Shown here one piece after another: positions 47,680-58,354 of a DNA stretch of 64,000 nucleotides (the stretch's first letter is position 1; every line of letters begins with the position of its first letter). Origin of the DNA: Emergomyces orientalis (taxonomy: Eukaryota; Ascomycota; Eurotiomycetes; Onygenales; Ajellomycetaceae); the NCBI GenBank assembly GCA_002110485.1, contig MOWL01000023.1, positions 310,001 through 374,000 on the forward strand, in the 5' to 3' direction. The notes beneath the pieces were generated by a model that saw nothing but the letters and a program-made list of their open reading frames with translations, was not told the origin of the DNA and made no database searches. The position numbers and the translations under genes were made by a program.

Positions 47680-48737
47680 GTCAGAAGCTCTCAGCATTCG
47701 AGCTAGCTTTTCCAACCCGCCCTCCCCAATCCAGCAAAAAGGAGTAGACAAATAATAATAATTAAATCTCAAATAAACTTGCGATCTATATAGTATATTA
47801 CTATCAAATCCATACGCTCCAATAATTATCCACGTGACAACGTATAACCCCAGCAACAGAGTAAAGGGACAAAATGAGGACAAAAATATATGCTATGAGC
47901 CAATCAGTCGACAATCAATCAATCAATCACTCAATCAATCCATACCATTACATCCAACTCCAACAAAAACAGGGATCGGCATTGGGTACTCGCACCGAGA
48001 AACCAACAACTGAGGAAAAGACGGAGCCCCCTTCCCACCCCCCCCCCCCAGCCCGCAACACCAAGCACGCCCTCCCAAAACAAAAGAAACAAACCGACGA
48101 AGCAGCCAATAAAAGCCAAATGTAAAGCTTACATGCCATCTAACCCATCTACATATATTATTCTTGGTATCGTCGAATGTTTTTGACCCATTCCATTCCA
48201 AAAAATGGAAAAGAAAGGGGAAAAGAGAAACATTTCTTTCCCCTCCCAATAAATAGATAAACAAGTAATAAAACAGATGGATCATTTTAAACACGAAAGA
48301 AAGAAAAGAGGCACGTAAACCCCACCCATAACCAAATTCAATCCAACGCCTGCTTGCTATTAACTGACGGAGTCAACTGGGGGATGTATAAATACACATC
48401 TTGAACCATTCTTATATTCTGATGTTCTAAATTTTCTTGGGGTGGGAGGCCAGCGGGTGCTAGATATTTGGGTTTTTTCTGGCAATTAGGTGATGATATA
48501 CATCGTTCTCCCCGTACCGTTCAAAACCCAAGAGAAGAGGAGAAGAAGAGCCGATAGGTCGTTAGGGGGTTAATCGTCCTGATTAGTGGGTTTCTGAAAC
48601 GACTAATGCGAATTGCGGGCTTTCCGGTTTGTTTTGCGTTGCGATTGGACGGGGATTGTGGTTGGGCAGTGAGTTTTGTTGAGTTTCCGAGTGACAAATT
48701 TCTCCCTTTTGGGGGGAGCGAAAATTAATAAATTAAT
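47680..48737. other. Intergenic NLR relic to GNA1
   Basis: About 1.06 kb of convergent 3' flanks. It has an AATC tetranucleotide tract at 47912-47942 and a 10-nt C-run near 48040. Overlapping frames on both strands here are driven by low complexity. No gene. Confidence 0.55.
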
Positions 48738-48951
48738 TTACTCAGACCGGTTGTAGTAATGGGCCATTTCAAGGCCGGCACGCTTGAAGCCGCATTTCAA
48801 ATAGAAACCCTCATTGGCTTCTGAGCAGTCGAGGATACTCTGAAAGAATGGATGGCTGAGTTAGCGGGGCGGAACGTATTGCAGGATATAAAAGCTTAAA
48901 CACATCCACAAGAATAATGAAATGTCAAGATTTTTTTTTTTATATTTAAAT

Positions 48952-48993
<42 letters not shown>

Positions 48994-49531
48994 CACATAC
49001 CTTATAACACCCAACCTTCTGCGCCACAAAATCCAACGCCTGTATCATTCTCAGCCCCAGCTTCTTCCCCTGCTGGTCCATCTCTACCGCAATATCCTCC
49101 ACATGTCCCACCATGCCCAGCGAGTGTATAAACTTGCGCTCGACAATCAGACTCCCCGTGCCGACCACCCGGCCCGCGCCATCACAGATGACCAGCAGGA
49201 AATACTCCTCGCACCGCTTCGCCATCCAATCATAGCGCTCATTCCACTGCTCGACGGTGAAATCGCCGACGCTAGTGAGTATGCGGAGCACGTCGAGATA
49301 GCCAGAGGAGTAGTCTGAGCGCCGTAGGGGTCGGATTGTGTAGGTTTCTGGCAGCTGCTTTTGGACCATCGGGGAGATGTAGGAGGGGCAGAAAAGAGGG
49401 GGGTCGTCGTCTGTGATGGAGTGGGAGGAGGTGGGAGGGGTAGGCGTGGGAGCTGGGGAGGGGATGTGTGTGTTGTTGTTATCGCCGTTTGTCATTGGTG
49501 TTGTTTGGGGGGGTTGTTGAAGAGACGCCAT
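48738..49531 (-). CDS. GNA1: Glucosamine-6-phosphate N-acetyltransferase
   Basis: Two exons (49531-49001, 48839-48738) join in phase 0, giving 210 aa. After a Pro/Ser/Thr-rich leader of about 55 residues the GNAT fold is clear: YTIRPLRRSDYSSGYLDVL, LTSVGDFT, FLLVICD, VVGTGSLIVERKFIH, GMVGHVEDIAVE, a Q-x-x-G-x-x-L acetyl-CoA loop (QQGKKLGLRMIQ), then YKSILDCSEANEGFYLKCGF and a C-terminal NRSE. The enzyme makes GlcNAc-6-phosphate for UDP-GlcNAc, chitin and GPI/N-glycan synthesis in the cytosol. The start at 49531 (MASLQQPP) is preferred over an open extension to 49843 that lacks family support. The intron carries a long A/T homopolymer pair beside the donor. Confidence 0.95.
48953..48993. repeat. 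Poly-T(28)/poly-A(13) inverted tract in the GNA1 intron
   Basis: A run of about 28 T directly abuts 13 A on the plus strand. In the GNA1 transcript this reads U13 followed by about 28 A, starting two bases after the GUAUGU donor. The two halves can pair. Confidence 0.9.
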
Positions 49532-50400
49532 CGTGTAAAAATGGGGAGGGGCTTGTTTGTTGGCACGAGGAGATAGGGGGGTTATTCTGAGATAGGTTGC
49601 CCCTGTTTCCGTTCCTTTTCTTTCCTCTGCTTCTGTTTCCGTTGATGTGTATGTGGTTTGCAGCTGAAGCTGTTTGCAGGGTTGGGCGTAGCTATCTTTT
49701 AGCGGCGAGCTGCGCAGGTCAAGGACAGGGGCTAAAACCGGGAAAATCAGATGCAATGACGCGTGTTTGAGAATACGTAAGGCGAGCGCAATTGAGGCGG
49801 GAGGACAAAGAATTACTGTAAATGCAGTAATCTGAGGCTGCATTCAACTTCGAGAAATAGTTCCTGAGAGCTTCGTGGAAGAGGATTTTTCTATATATTT
49901 ATATCTGATGTCTCACCTGGGGGAGCAGCTTCGAAAATCCGCTGTGGATCTCCAGGGCTGCGTCGCTTCGTTCCTGATTTGGGCGGTGCTTGGTGGCTAG
50001 CCGTATCAGGACTAGTGCCAACCAGTCAGCGTTCGAGAAGGAAGCACGTGATTTGAGGCTGAGGAAGCCACGCTCTAACTGGATTAGGCTTACTTCCTTT
50101 GACCCCCTTGGAAGCCCCAATTGACATTGTTGAGTCTTCTTGCTTAGATGTAAAGTATTATTCTACCATCTACATATATTCCCTTTTATCTATGCACCCA
50201 GAGAAAAAAAATAGAAACAACAAAAATGAATACATTTTTATAAAAAAAAAATGAATAAAAGACTCGCTCAAAAGTCACACCAGTCCCAATGCTGCTGCGT
50301 GCTACTACTACTACTTCTACTCCTCCTTCTATACATTCAGACAGATATGCCCTCTCTCACTGTGTCATGGGAGGATATTCATCTGGGTAGAATATACCGT
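49532..50400. other. GNA1 upstream region / fumarase 3' flank
   Basis: 869 bp. The frame upstream of the GNA1 ATG stays open to 49843 but has no conserved features. A CTA-rich trinucleotide patch occurs near 50302-50325. No gene is called. Confidence 0.5.
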
Positions 50401-50622
50401 CTATTCTTTCTCCTTGGGACTAATCATCAATTCAGGGCGGACATGGGTATCAAATTCCTCCTCAGTGAGAGCCTTCAGCTCCAATGCGCTCTGCTTCAGT
50501 GTCAATCCCTTCTTATGCGCATTCTTAGCAACCGCGGAGGCCATGTCGTATCCAATTACAGGATTCAGGCAGGTGACAAGCATCAAACTGTGTAACTCCA
50601 TATATCAGTAATCAATTATCCC

Positions 50623-50679
<57 letters not shown>

Positions 50680-52639
50680 GAACCGCTGAACGCTATCAAG
50701 GAAATCACGTTTTGGGGTGTGCGGCAGTTGGGGACTTACCTCTCATGCAACAGCGCAGAAATCCGCTTCTCGTCCGCCTGGATCCCAACAACCAAGTTCT
50801 TCTCAAAGGAACGCATGCCGTCACTCAGAATGCGGATGCTATGCAGGAGATTGCTGATCATGACGGGTTTGAAGACATTGAGCTCGAATTGGCCGTTCAT
50901 ACCACCCACAGTCGCCGCGACATGGTTACCCATCACCTGTGTGCAAATCATCGTCAACGCCTCGCACTGGGTCGGGTTGACCTTGCCAGGCATGATCGAA
51001 GAGCCCGGTTCGTTTTCGGGCAGCATGAGTTCTCCCAACCCACAGCGAGGGCCGGAACCGAGGAAGCGGATATCCTGTGCGATTTTGAAGAGGGAGCAGG
51101 CAAGGGTGTTGAGGGAACCGGAGGCCTCTACCACGGCGTCGTGGGCGGCGAGGACCTCGAATTTGTTGGGGGCTGTCTTGAATTCGGTGCCTGTCATCTT
51201 GGTAATCTCCTCTGCGATGGCCGTGTCGAAGCCCTTGAAGGTATTCAGGCCGGTGCCAACCGCAGTGCCTCCCTGGGCGAGATATCGGAGATGGGGGAGA
51301 GTATTTTGGACACGTTCGATGCCACGGTCAAGCTGGGCAACGTAACCGGAAAATTCCTGACCTAGAGTGAGAGGTGTGGCGTCCTGCAAGTGGGTTCGTC
51401 CGATCTTGATAATTTTGTCGAACTGCTCGACTTTTTGTTGGAGGGCGTTGCGCAGGCTGGTGAGAGATGGAAGCAATGATTCCTCGAGTTCGAGAACAGC
51501 AGCAATGTGCATGACGGTGGGGAAGGAGTCATTGGATGAGGCAGACATGTTGACATGGTCGTTGGGGTGGACGGGTTTCTTGGTGCCCATGGTGCCACCC
51601 AAGATCTCGATCGCGCGGTTTGAAATGACTTCATTGCTATTCATGTTCGACTGGGTTCCAGAGCCGGTTTGCCAAACAACGAGGGGGAAATGGTCGATGA
51701 GCTTAAGCGATGCGACTTCGGCAGCAGCCTGCTGGATAGCCTTGCCTATTGTAGGATCTTCAGGGAAGCAAAAAAGGAAAAGGAAAATATTAGCTGAAAT
51801 CTCCATGTGATTAACATTGGAGGAGCGTTATTTACCAAGTCCATATCTCATATTCACAGTCGCAGCAGCACCCTTGAGGATTCCGAAAGCCCGCACGATG
51901 GGAGGTGGCATACGGTCTTGCGGTTGGTTAATATCGAAATTGGTCAGAGACCTACACAATTCACCACCAGCGGCGTCAATTTACATCGTTTTTTCCTAGT
52001 CGTATATTATTCGGGGTGGTTCATGGCATGCCTACCGTTGGGTTTGGGCTCCCCAGTATTTATCCGCGGGGACCTATGCACAACGTCACGTCAGGAACCA
52101 AGTCTGTATGAATAACCCATTAAGTAAAAACAACAGCACATCCTTACCTGGATTTCGCCGAAGGCATCGGTTTCGATTCTCGAAGCCTAAATATCAATTC
52201 AAAAAAAAAACCCCCAGTCAGAACGATTATCCAAAAACCTTTATCCCATCCCAAACTTGACCCCTCCTGTCAAACCACCTCCACCCCAACCCCCCAACCC
52301 CCCAAGAACAGAGCCGAAAGGAAAAGCAAACCGCACCATGATAGCACCCGTAGTAGCAAACCCTCTCTTTCCTAGAGTATCCCAAGAAGTTTTATAAACA
52401 AATCGATTAAGGTAGTGACCTTGTGCGTTTACCCGCGATGATAAGGATAGGCCGTTTATCGATCTCCGGGCATTGAACCGATTGGCAACCGTAGATCGTG
52501 ATGAAGAAGCTGATCGCGCAATGGAGGAAAATAATACAGACGGTTGTGAGGATCGAGATGCGGAGGTGAGAGTTGACAATGACCGCAGAGCAGCAGAGGT
52601 AGTGGAAGTGGCGGCGGGGGATGAGGTAATTAGCAGCAT
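50401..52639 (-). CDS. FUM1: Fumarate hydratase (fumarase, class II)
   Basis: Six exons (52639-52337, 52186-52148, 52073-52036, 51951-51836, 51757-50740, 50587-50401) give 566 aa. Residues 1-100 are Ser/Arg/Thr-rich and almost free of acids, a long mitochondrial presequence. The mature enzyme starts ASRIETDAFGEIQVPADKYWGAQTQRS. The three conserved class II regions are present: TGSGTQSNMNSNEV, HPNDHVNMSASSNDSFPT, and the signature GSSIMPGKVNPTQCEA with GRTHLQDATPLTLGQE between them. The enzyme converts fumarate to malate in the TCA cycle; fungal fumarases often also act in the cytosol. A Met codon is the last codon of exon 1, exactly before ASRIE, and could start a cytosolic form. The last intron contains long C and A runs. 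Confidence 0.96.
50620..50676. repeat. Poly-C(24)/poly-A(33) tract in fumarase intron
   Basis: 24 C then 33 A on the plus strand, inside the intron 50588-50739. In the transcript this is U33 followed by G24, about 30 nt from the 3' splice site. Run lengths may be imprecise. Confidence 0.9.
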
Positions 52640-54505
52640 GATTTCGTCGTCCTAGCGGCGCGGCGGGCGGATTTTGGGTTTAACCGTTGCAGCTGTAGGG
52701 AAATGTCGGGACAGGAACAGCACACACTGTAGCAAAATATGACAGGGCAATCAAGGCCTGTGGTAGTAGGGCTTAGGCAAGAAATTTGGGTGTAGGGTGT
52801 GTGGGAAGAGAAAAAAAAGTTGGAAAAAATAAATTAAAAAAGTATGGATAAGTTCAATTGAACAGGAAAAAACGACGCTGGCGGAAGGAAACAAGTTGCT
52901 TTTCTTCTTCTAGTTTCTATAATATACAGCTTCTATGAGAGAGGAGAGGAAAAGAGAAGAAAAGAAAGAAAAGAAAAAAAAAAGTTGAAGATTTGAAGAT
53001 TTGGAGATTTGCTTATTGAATTTCTCGCCGGTTTTGGCGTTACCCGACTCTCCCCGGTAACGCATTTTACCGTATTTGGCCACCAGTGAGTGGGCTCTGC
53101 ATGCGATATTGGTGATGGTGGTGTATTGGTATGGTAAGAGTCCGGCAATGCGTATTTTTAAACCCCGTGACTAGGCTGGATCAGGCATAGTCCAGAGTAG
53201 TACAGATGTTTTCTTTTTTTTGTGACGACCAAATCGACAACTGAAGGGACAGACGGATAGAAGAAAAAATATCAGATTACTTTCGCTGCAAGTAGATCTG
53301 TTTATTAATCAATGCTGGCAGCAGCCATGTACCTATGGATGGACGAAGAGTTGCGTGGAAAGCAGTCACTCTGTCACTCTTGGACAGGCTATAATAACTC
53401 ACGCATGGCTAGCTCCATCTCAACAGCGATATCTACTTGCTCCGATTGAGCATATTCCATGCGTTTCTTCTGCCTGCTAGATGGACTTGTCATGGCGAAT
53501 CCGATCTGGAAAGAGTTCGACAGAGAATTCGACAGATATTGAGGTGGCATACCATTTTGCCTCTCTTAGAGCTTTCACATATGGCTTGGGATAGAATGAG
53601 GAAACTTCTATCATGGGGGTGGTGTGAGTTGCGTTGCGTGAATATTGAAAATATGAAACGGCTATGGTACATGGGCCGTGATGTGGGAAGGAGTAAAACG
53701 ATGCAAAGGAGCTTGGAGTTGATATTTAAGAGAATTCTCGCAACATCAGCGTTCACGAATGTCGAACGACATTGGCCAGATAAGCAAAAAGGGGGAAAAC
53801 TCTCAACCCAAATGCAGAAATTAAGGCGCCTTAACTGCCTGCCAGAAGACTTTAAAGCTACTAGGCTTTTCTTTTACTTCTTCACGACTCATGACGGAAA
53901 CCATATATTCCAGCAACTTTCGAAACAATCCGCGCTGAATATGTTTTGATTCTTGAGAATTTGAAAGGTACAGAAGCTGCTGACATTCTGGAGCGAAGGA
54001 GCCAAATTTGCTAGCCCTTTAGGCAGCAGATATAGTCAAATCGAGATGATGAGGTCCACTTACTTTAACACATCCTTCGCTCAACAAGGTGAATAGGTGC
54101 ATGGTTAGATCCAGAAGGATGGTCATTTCCCATAGCTCCGATTTGATATGCTCTTATTCTGTCCAACATTGATAAAGAAGTATTGAGCATATCTTATTGA
54201 AAATAGAGTCTCTCTTCTCCTGGACCGGTGCAGGTTATCTGATACTGGTATTGCTAGTGCGTAGCTCTTTCGCCGGGTTAGGCATGCGGTAGGAAAAGCA
54301 CTACCAGGCAGTCTCCACTTCAAGCCCTCTGATGAATTCGAGGCAGGAAAACATTCAACGCCCCTAACATTTCAGATGCTACTCCACGAAACGATTTGAG
54401 AAATGAGAAAAGACTCATTAAGAAGGGCAATGCGTGCTCGTCTTATATTTCATCCTTCTATTTCCAAATGCTCGCAACTTCTACTAACGCTATAATCCAA
54501 TCCTT
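52640..54505. other. Fumarase upstream region / hydrolase 3' flank
   Basis: 1.87 kb. A 170-codon open frame at 53437-53949 (no ATG at its left end; first good ATG about residue 48) is basic and Leu/Arg-rich, with no known similarity. A second small frame on the minus strand at 54123-54323 may be a remnant. Purine-rich A/G tracts at 52805-52985 lie upstream of fumarase. No gene is supported. Confidence 0.5.
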
Positions 54506-55915
54506 TTAACCTCTCAGAGCTTTCCCCAACGCCTCGATGCTTTTCTCATTGAAATGCTTCCCTGCATCAAGAATCTCATCCAGATGGCTGAAGGTATGCG
54601 GCACACCCGGAGCCCGAATAACCTCTACCTCAACACCCGCAGCCTTAAGCTTTGCCGCGTATGCCTCTCCTTCGTCTCGTAGCGGGTCCATCTCCGCCGT
54701 CCAAACCAACGCGGGTGCGAGGCCTGAAAAGTTGGGCGCGAATATGGGGGAGATTTTCCAGTCCTGAGAATTGATTAAGTTAACAGAACAAATTTTTCAT
54801 TTGCGGTTTAGCGATGCAACGTCAATTATGACGTTTCTAACATCTGATAATTTCAAAATTATACATACATCAACTGATTTCTCTGGCCGTGGGACGCCGA
54901 GGAAATGTTTATGGAAGAATGACATTCGCGCCGCTGGCAATGCGGTGGTGAATTCCATCTCGCGGTACGATTCATACGGCGTGTTTTCGCGGTCGAATTT
55001 ACCCTCTGGCGTGAACGAGCTGTGCATGTCTGTTACGGGGACGATGAGGAGTTGAAACGCGAGTGGGTAGCCGTTGTCACGACACAGGTGCGAGATGACA
55101 GCACTGAGATGTCCACCCGCTGAAGCACCGCCCACTGCGAGACGATTGATGTCGATATTCAGCTCCTCAGCTTTCTCGGAGCGAACCTACGAGAGCAAAG
55201 AAGAATTATACGTTATTAGCGATATCCCGCTCGAAAAGATTTACAAACACGTCCTTTCGAGTTTTATTTATTGATGTTGCAACAATACACACCCAATTAA
55301 ACGCCGCCCAACAATCCTCAATGCCAGTTGGATACCTAAACTCCGGCGCAAGCCGATAATCCACATCAACCGCCACAACATCACCTTTCATCTCATGCAC
55401 GACGCGTTTGCAAAAGTCGTGGTCCGCCGGCAATCCACCAAACACCCACCCACCGCCATGGAAATTGATATACGCGCCTCTCTTCTTCGGCTTGCCATCG
55501 CTGCCCAGAACAGGCTTAGGTTCGAAAATGCGTAAGGTGATCTCGCCACCCTTGACGGGGCATTTTTGCTCGGATATCTTGTGCACGTCCGGGCCGGCGG
55601 CGCGGCCGTAGGAGATGAGGTATTTGGTTGGGTCGGCGCGGAAATCTTCGATGGGGATTTGGTGATTGTGGAAGCGGCCGACGTTGTTGCGGTTGTAGTG
55701 TTCGACGTAGACGGGGTCGAACCGTGGGAGGAGATTGGGCGGGATGCTATTCAGGAGGGGTTGGTGAATGACGACCGGTTTGAGGTCGTGGAGGGCCTGA
55801 AGGGCGGTGAGAAAGTTGTGAAATTGGTTTGGTGGTAAGTTGGCATACTTTTTACAGATGGGGTTAGGGAGTGAAGGGCGTATGATTAATTACTTACCTT
55901 GTTATCTTCTGTCAT
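54506..55915 (-). CDS. Alpha/beta hydrolase, HSL-type esterase/lipase
   Basis: Four exons: 55915-55898 (MTEDNK), 55847 to about 55295, about 55187 to about 54877, and about 54764 to 54506. The product is about 380 aa. The oxyanion-hole motif is NFHGGGWVFGG, the nucleophile elbow GGASAGGHLS (GxSxG), the acid TAEMDPLRDEG and the His VPHTFSH; together these are the hormone-sensitive-lipase (arylesterase) family. No signal peptide is visible, so it is probably cytosolic. Fungal members hydrolyse short acyl esters and some act in secondary-metabolite or xenobiotic breakdown; the substrate is unknown. The donor before the last exon (GTTGAT) is weak. A divergent FMO gene lies 2.4 kb away; a functional link is only a possibility. 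Confidence 0.88.
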
Positions 55916-57534
55916 TGTCGGTTCTTGAGAGGGTTATATCCTTTGATATTTCAAGCCGAAAAGATAACAAGAGACAAAATGAATATAGGCTCGATCTGAT
56001 TTAACTGATGGGGGGAGGGAAATATCACCAGGAGCAAATGATATGAAAAACAAAAGCCGAATCAAGACCTCTAGAGAACTATATAAACCTTCGCTCCCCT
56101 TATCTTCTACCGTAGGATTGCGCTGCTACACTCCACTCCGTACACCCGCTTGAAGCAGCACCCCTCAATTGAACGATATCACCAACCAAGTGGCAGCAGT
56201 ACCTAACTATTACCTAAATGCAACGTGGGGCTCATAGAATGTGAAAGTCGCGATAATAAAACGTAGTAGTTTCCGGCTATCGTGCTGTTGTACAGTGCAT
56301 TGTCGTCGTCTCCATCGTTTCCCCCCCCCCCCCCCTGCCCACGTTTTGTTTTCGGCAATCCGTCAGTCTGTGGATGCGACCCCCGCAGCGGCTTTCTGCC
56401 CAAGCCAATCGTTAACCACAATTTTCGAAGGAATTGAACTCCAATCCCACGCTTCTCAAATTCTATGCATGCTGTGTACGATGGCTTGTATATGTTAGTT
56501 GTATATAGATGCCAGATAAAAAGGATTCTTCAAGCGAAATGGAACGCAGATAGATTGATAGGCCTATCTGGCCCCATTTAGATTTAAAATAGCTATGAAA
56601 AGTAAGCTGCATAACCCTAAAAACAAGGGTGGGGAGAACTTACGATGCCGAAAGCCGAGATTATTTAACTACCACTTCCCGCTTATGTTTGGAAAAGAAA
56701 CTTGATGACAATTATATCCATATATTTCCGGTCTTTTCTTTATTTACTTCACGGCTGTAGTGACTATACTACTCTCTACACATGTTTTACGGCTATAGAT
56801 CTACGTTTCTTGAAAGTATTCTATTTGCGCGTCTTCAGATTGTATGGTACACAGGTGGACTGGCAGACAGAAAATGAATGATCTCTACCCTATCTCTTAG
56901 CAGTGCAAAAGTATTCTTCCTATCAGATCTCATTCATCGCCAAAGTTTTGATTTTAGCATAAAGAAAAGCTATATGAAGAAATCAAGTTTGTTAATTTTG
57001 TGTTGATCAAGTGTTGATTAGTTGAAGAAGAAGAAGAAGCCACTTAGAGCAATCAGCATTTCAGTGGTGAAAACTTTGCATGCTATATAACAGAGCTGAA
57101 TGAAATAATATTATGTTAAGAGTAGGAATATACCAGGTGATAAAATGTCAGATTTTGGCAATTCTCGGATTTTCAGCTTTCATAGCTGCCATATTCAGCT
57201 ACAAAACAAATATTAATAATTATTATTGAAAATCTGGCAGCATATTTGAGACCCTCATATCAATGTTGAGAAATCTACCTTCGTATGGCAACATGAAAGA
57301 TATCTGCTCATTCTTTTCTCTAGCCACATGAAATTTGCGATCCATAAATTCAACGAAAACCCCTTATGCCCCTGAAATACATGCTGAGCTGGAATAATTA
57401 ACCACCGCCCAAACCAACTAACTGGTTTGCCGGCGCTCCCATATTCGGCGACTTTACGCCCCCCTTGTTCTCCTACTCCCCAAACCCTCGCCCTATCGCT
57501 TCATGACCCAATCGCAAATCCACCCGGTGGGTTT

Positions 57535-57556
57535 GGACCCTTGGACCCTTGGACCC
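57535..57556. repeat. GGACCCTT direct repeat
   Basis: Three consecutive copies of an 8-nt GGACCCTT unit (last copy partial) about 800 bp upstream of the FMO start. Confidence 0.8.
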
Positions 57557-57789
57557 TTTGTCTAACCCTCTGTCTGGCCCTGATGCAACAACGAATACCT
57601 TTCCTAACCGCTTTAGTAACTTATTGCACAACTAATCCTCCAGCGGCCAGGCCAAACCGGCCTTTGTGGATTGTCTGAGAGTGGACCGTGAGGGTACTAC
57701 TTCTATCTATCCTTTTGAAGGAAAAGCTTGATTTTTATTTCCCCATTTTTGTGGGTATTTACAGACAATAGCTTAGCCTCTGGGTGTAT

Positions 57790-57883
57790 TTATAAATCCC
57801 AAACCCTGACATTTGGCGGCTCAATCTCTCACCAGCAACGCCTACGAAAAATGTCTACGGCTAGTCCCTACGGCGAAATGTGA
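57790..57883 (+). promoter_or_regulatory. TATA box and short uORF/orphan exon
   Basis: TTATAAATCCC at 57789-57799 sits 60 nt before an ATG in AAAAATGTC context. The frame ends after ten codons (TGA 57881-57883). It lies 504 nt before the FMO start, on the same strand. It could be a regulatory upstream ORF of the FMO mRNA or the remains of another gene's first exon. Confidence 0.3.
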
Positions 57884-58354
57884 GCGAGATTAAGGGGAAG
57901 CAACTTGGGCGATCAATAACATTTGACACAGCTGACCATCCAACCAGCCCAGCCCAGCTAGACTCCATTGAGTGCTTAGGTTTAAGGCTGATGCCATATA
58001 AATCCTACATCGATGCATTGGTCTGTTTGTTTATTCCTTCAGCATCTATTGAACTCCCCAGGCCTGTTAAATGCTGTCTTCTCTGCCAATGCTTTCATCG
58101 CCTTTGTCTCTTGCCTGTTTTCTGAGTGAGCAAAACGTATCACTCTGATCAGACTCTTCCCGCCATCTGATATTTGTGATTTGAAGCCTGGTCTTTGAAG
58201 CAGTTGGAAAGCTCCATTTTTTTGATTAAGTAATTCTGCAAAGTTCTTTTTTTTCTGCTTCGGAGTCTGTTCAGTCAGCTCGACAGGGGCGCAGCTTTAC
58301 AATTTACACTCCTTGGAGCCTTCGAACTAACAATATCAAAACCGACCTCAATCA

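Larger units (their letters stand above)
55916..58354. other. Divergent intergenic region, hydrolase to FMO
   Basis: 2.44 kb between head-to-head genes. It holds a 15-nt C-run (56321-56335), the short GGACCCTT tandem repeat and an isolated promoter-like signal. A TATAAA at about 57791 is followed 60 nt later by an ATG (57851) opening a ten-codon frame MSTASPYGEM with a GTGAGC donor-like site. It may be an upstream ORF in a long FMO leader or an orphan exon. No full gene is visible. Confidence 0.5.

Noticed and set aside
49532..49843. N-terminal extension of GNA1 by about 104 residues
   Set aside because: The frame is open, but the extension has no family similarity, and the ATG at 49531 starts a normal GNA1 leader.
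50676..51365. 229-codon open frame on the plus strand
   Set aside because: It is the antisense shadow of the fumarase large exon, which has full family motifs on the minus strand.
53437..53949. 170-codon frame between fumarase and the hydrolase
   Set aside because: No ATG at its left end, no recognisable family, and no splice support; the composition looks random.
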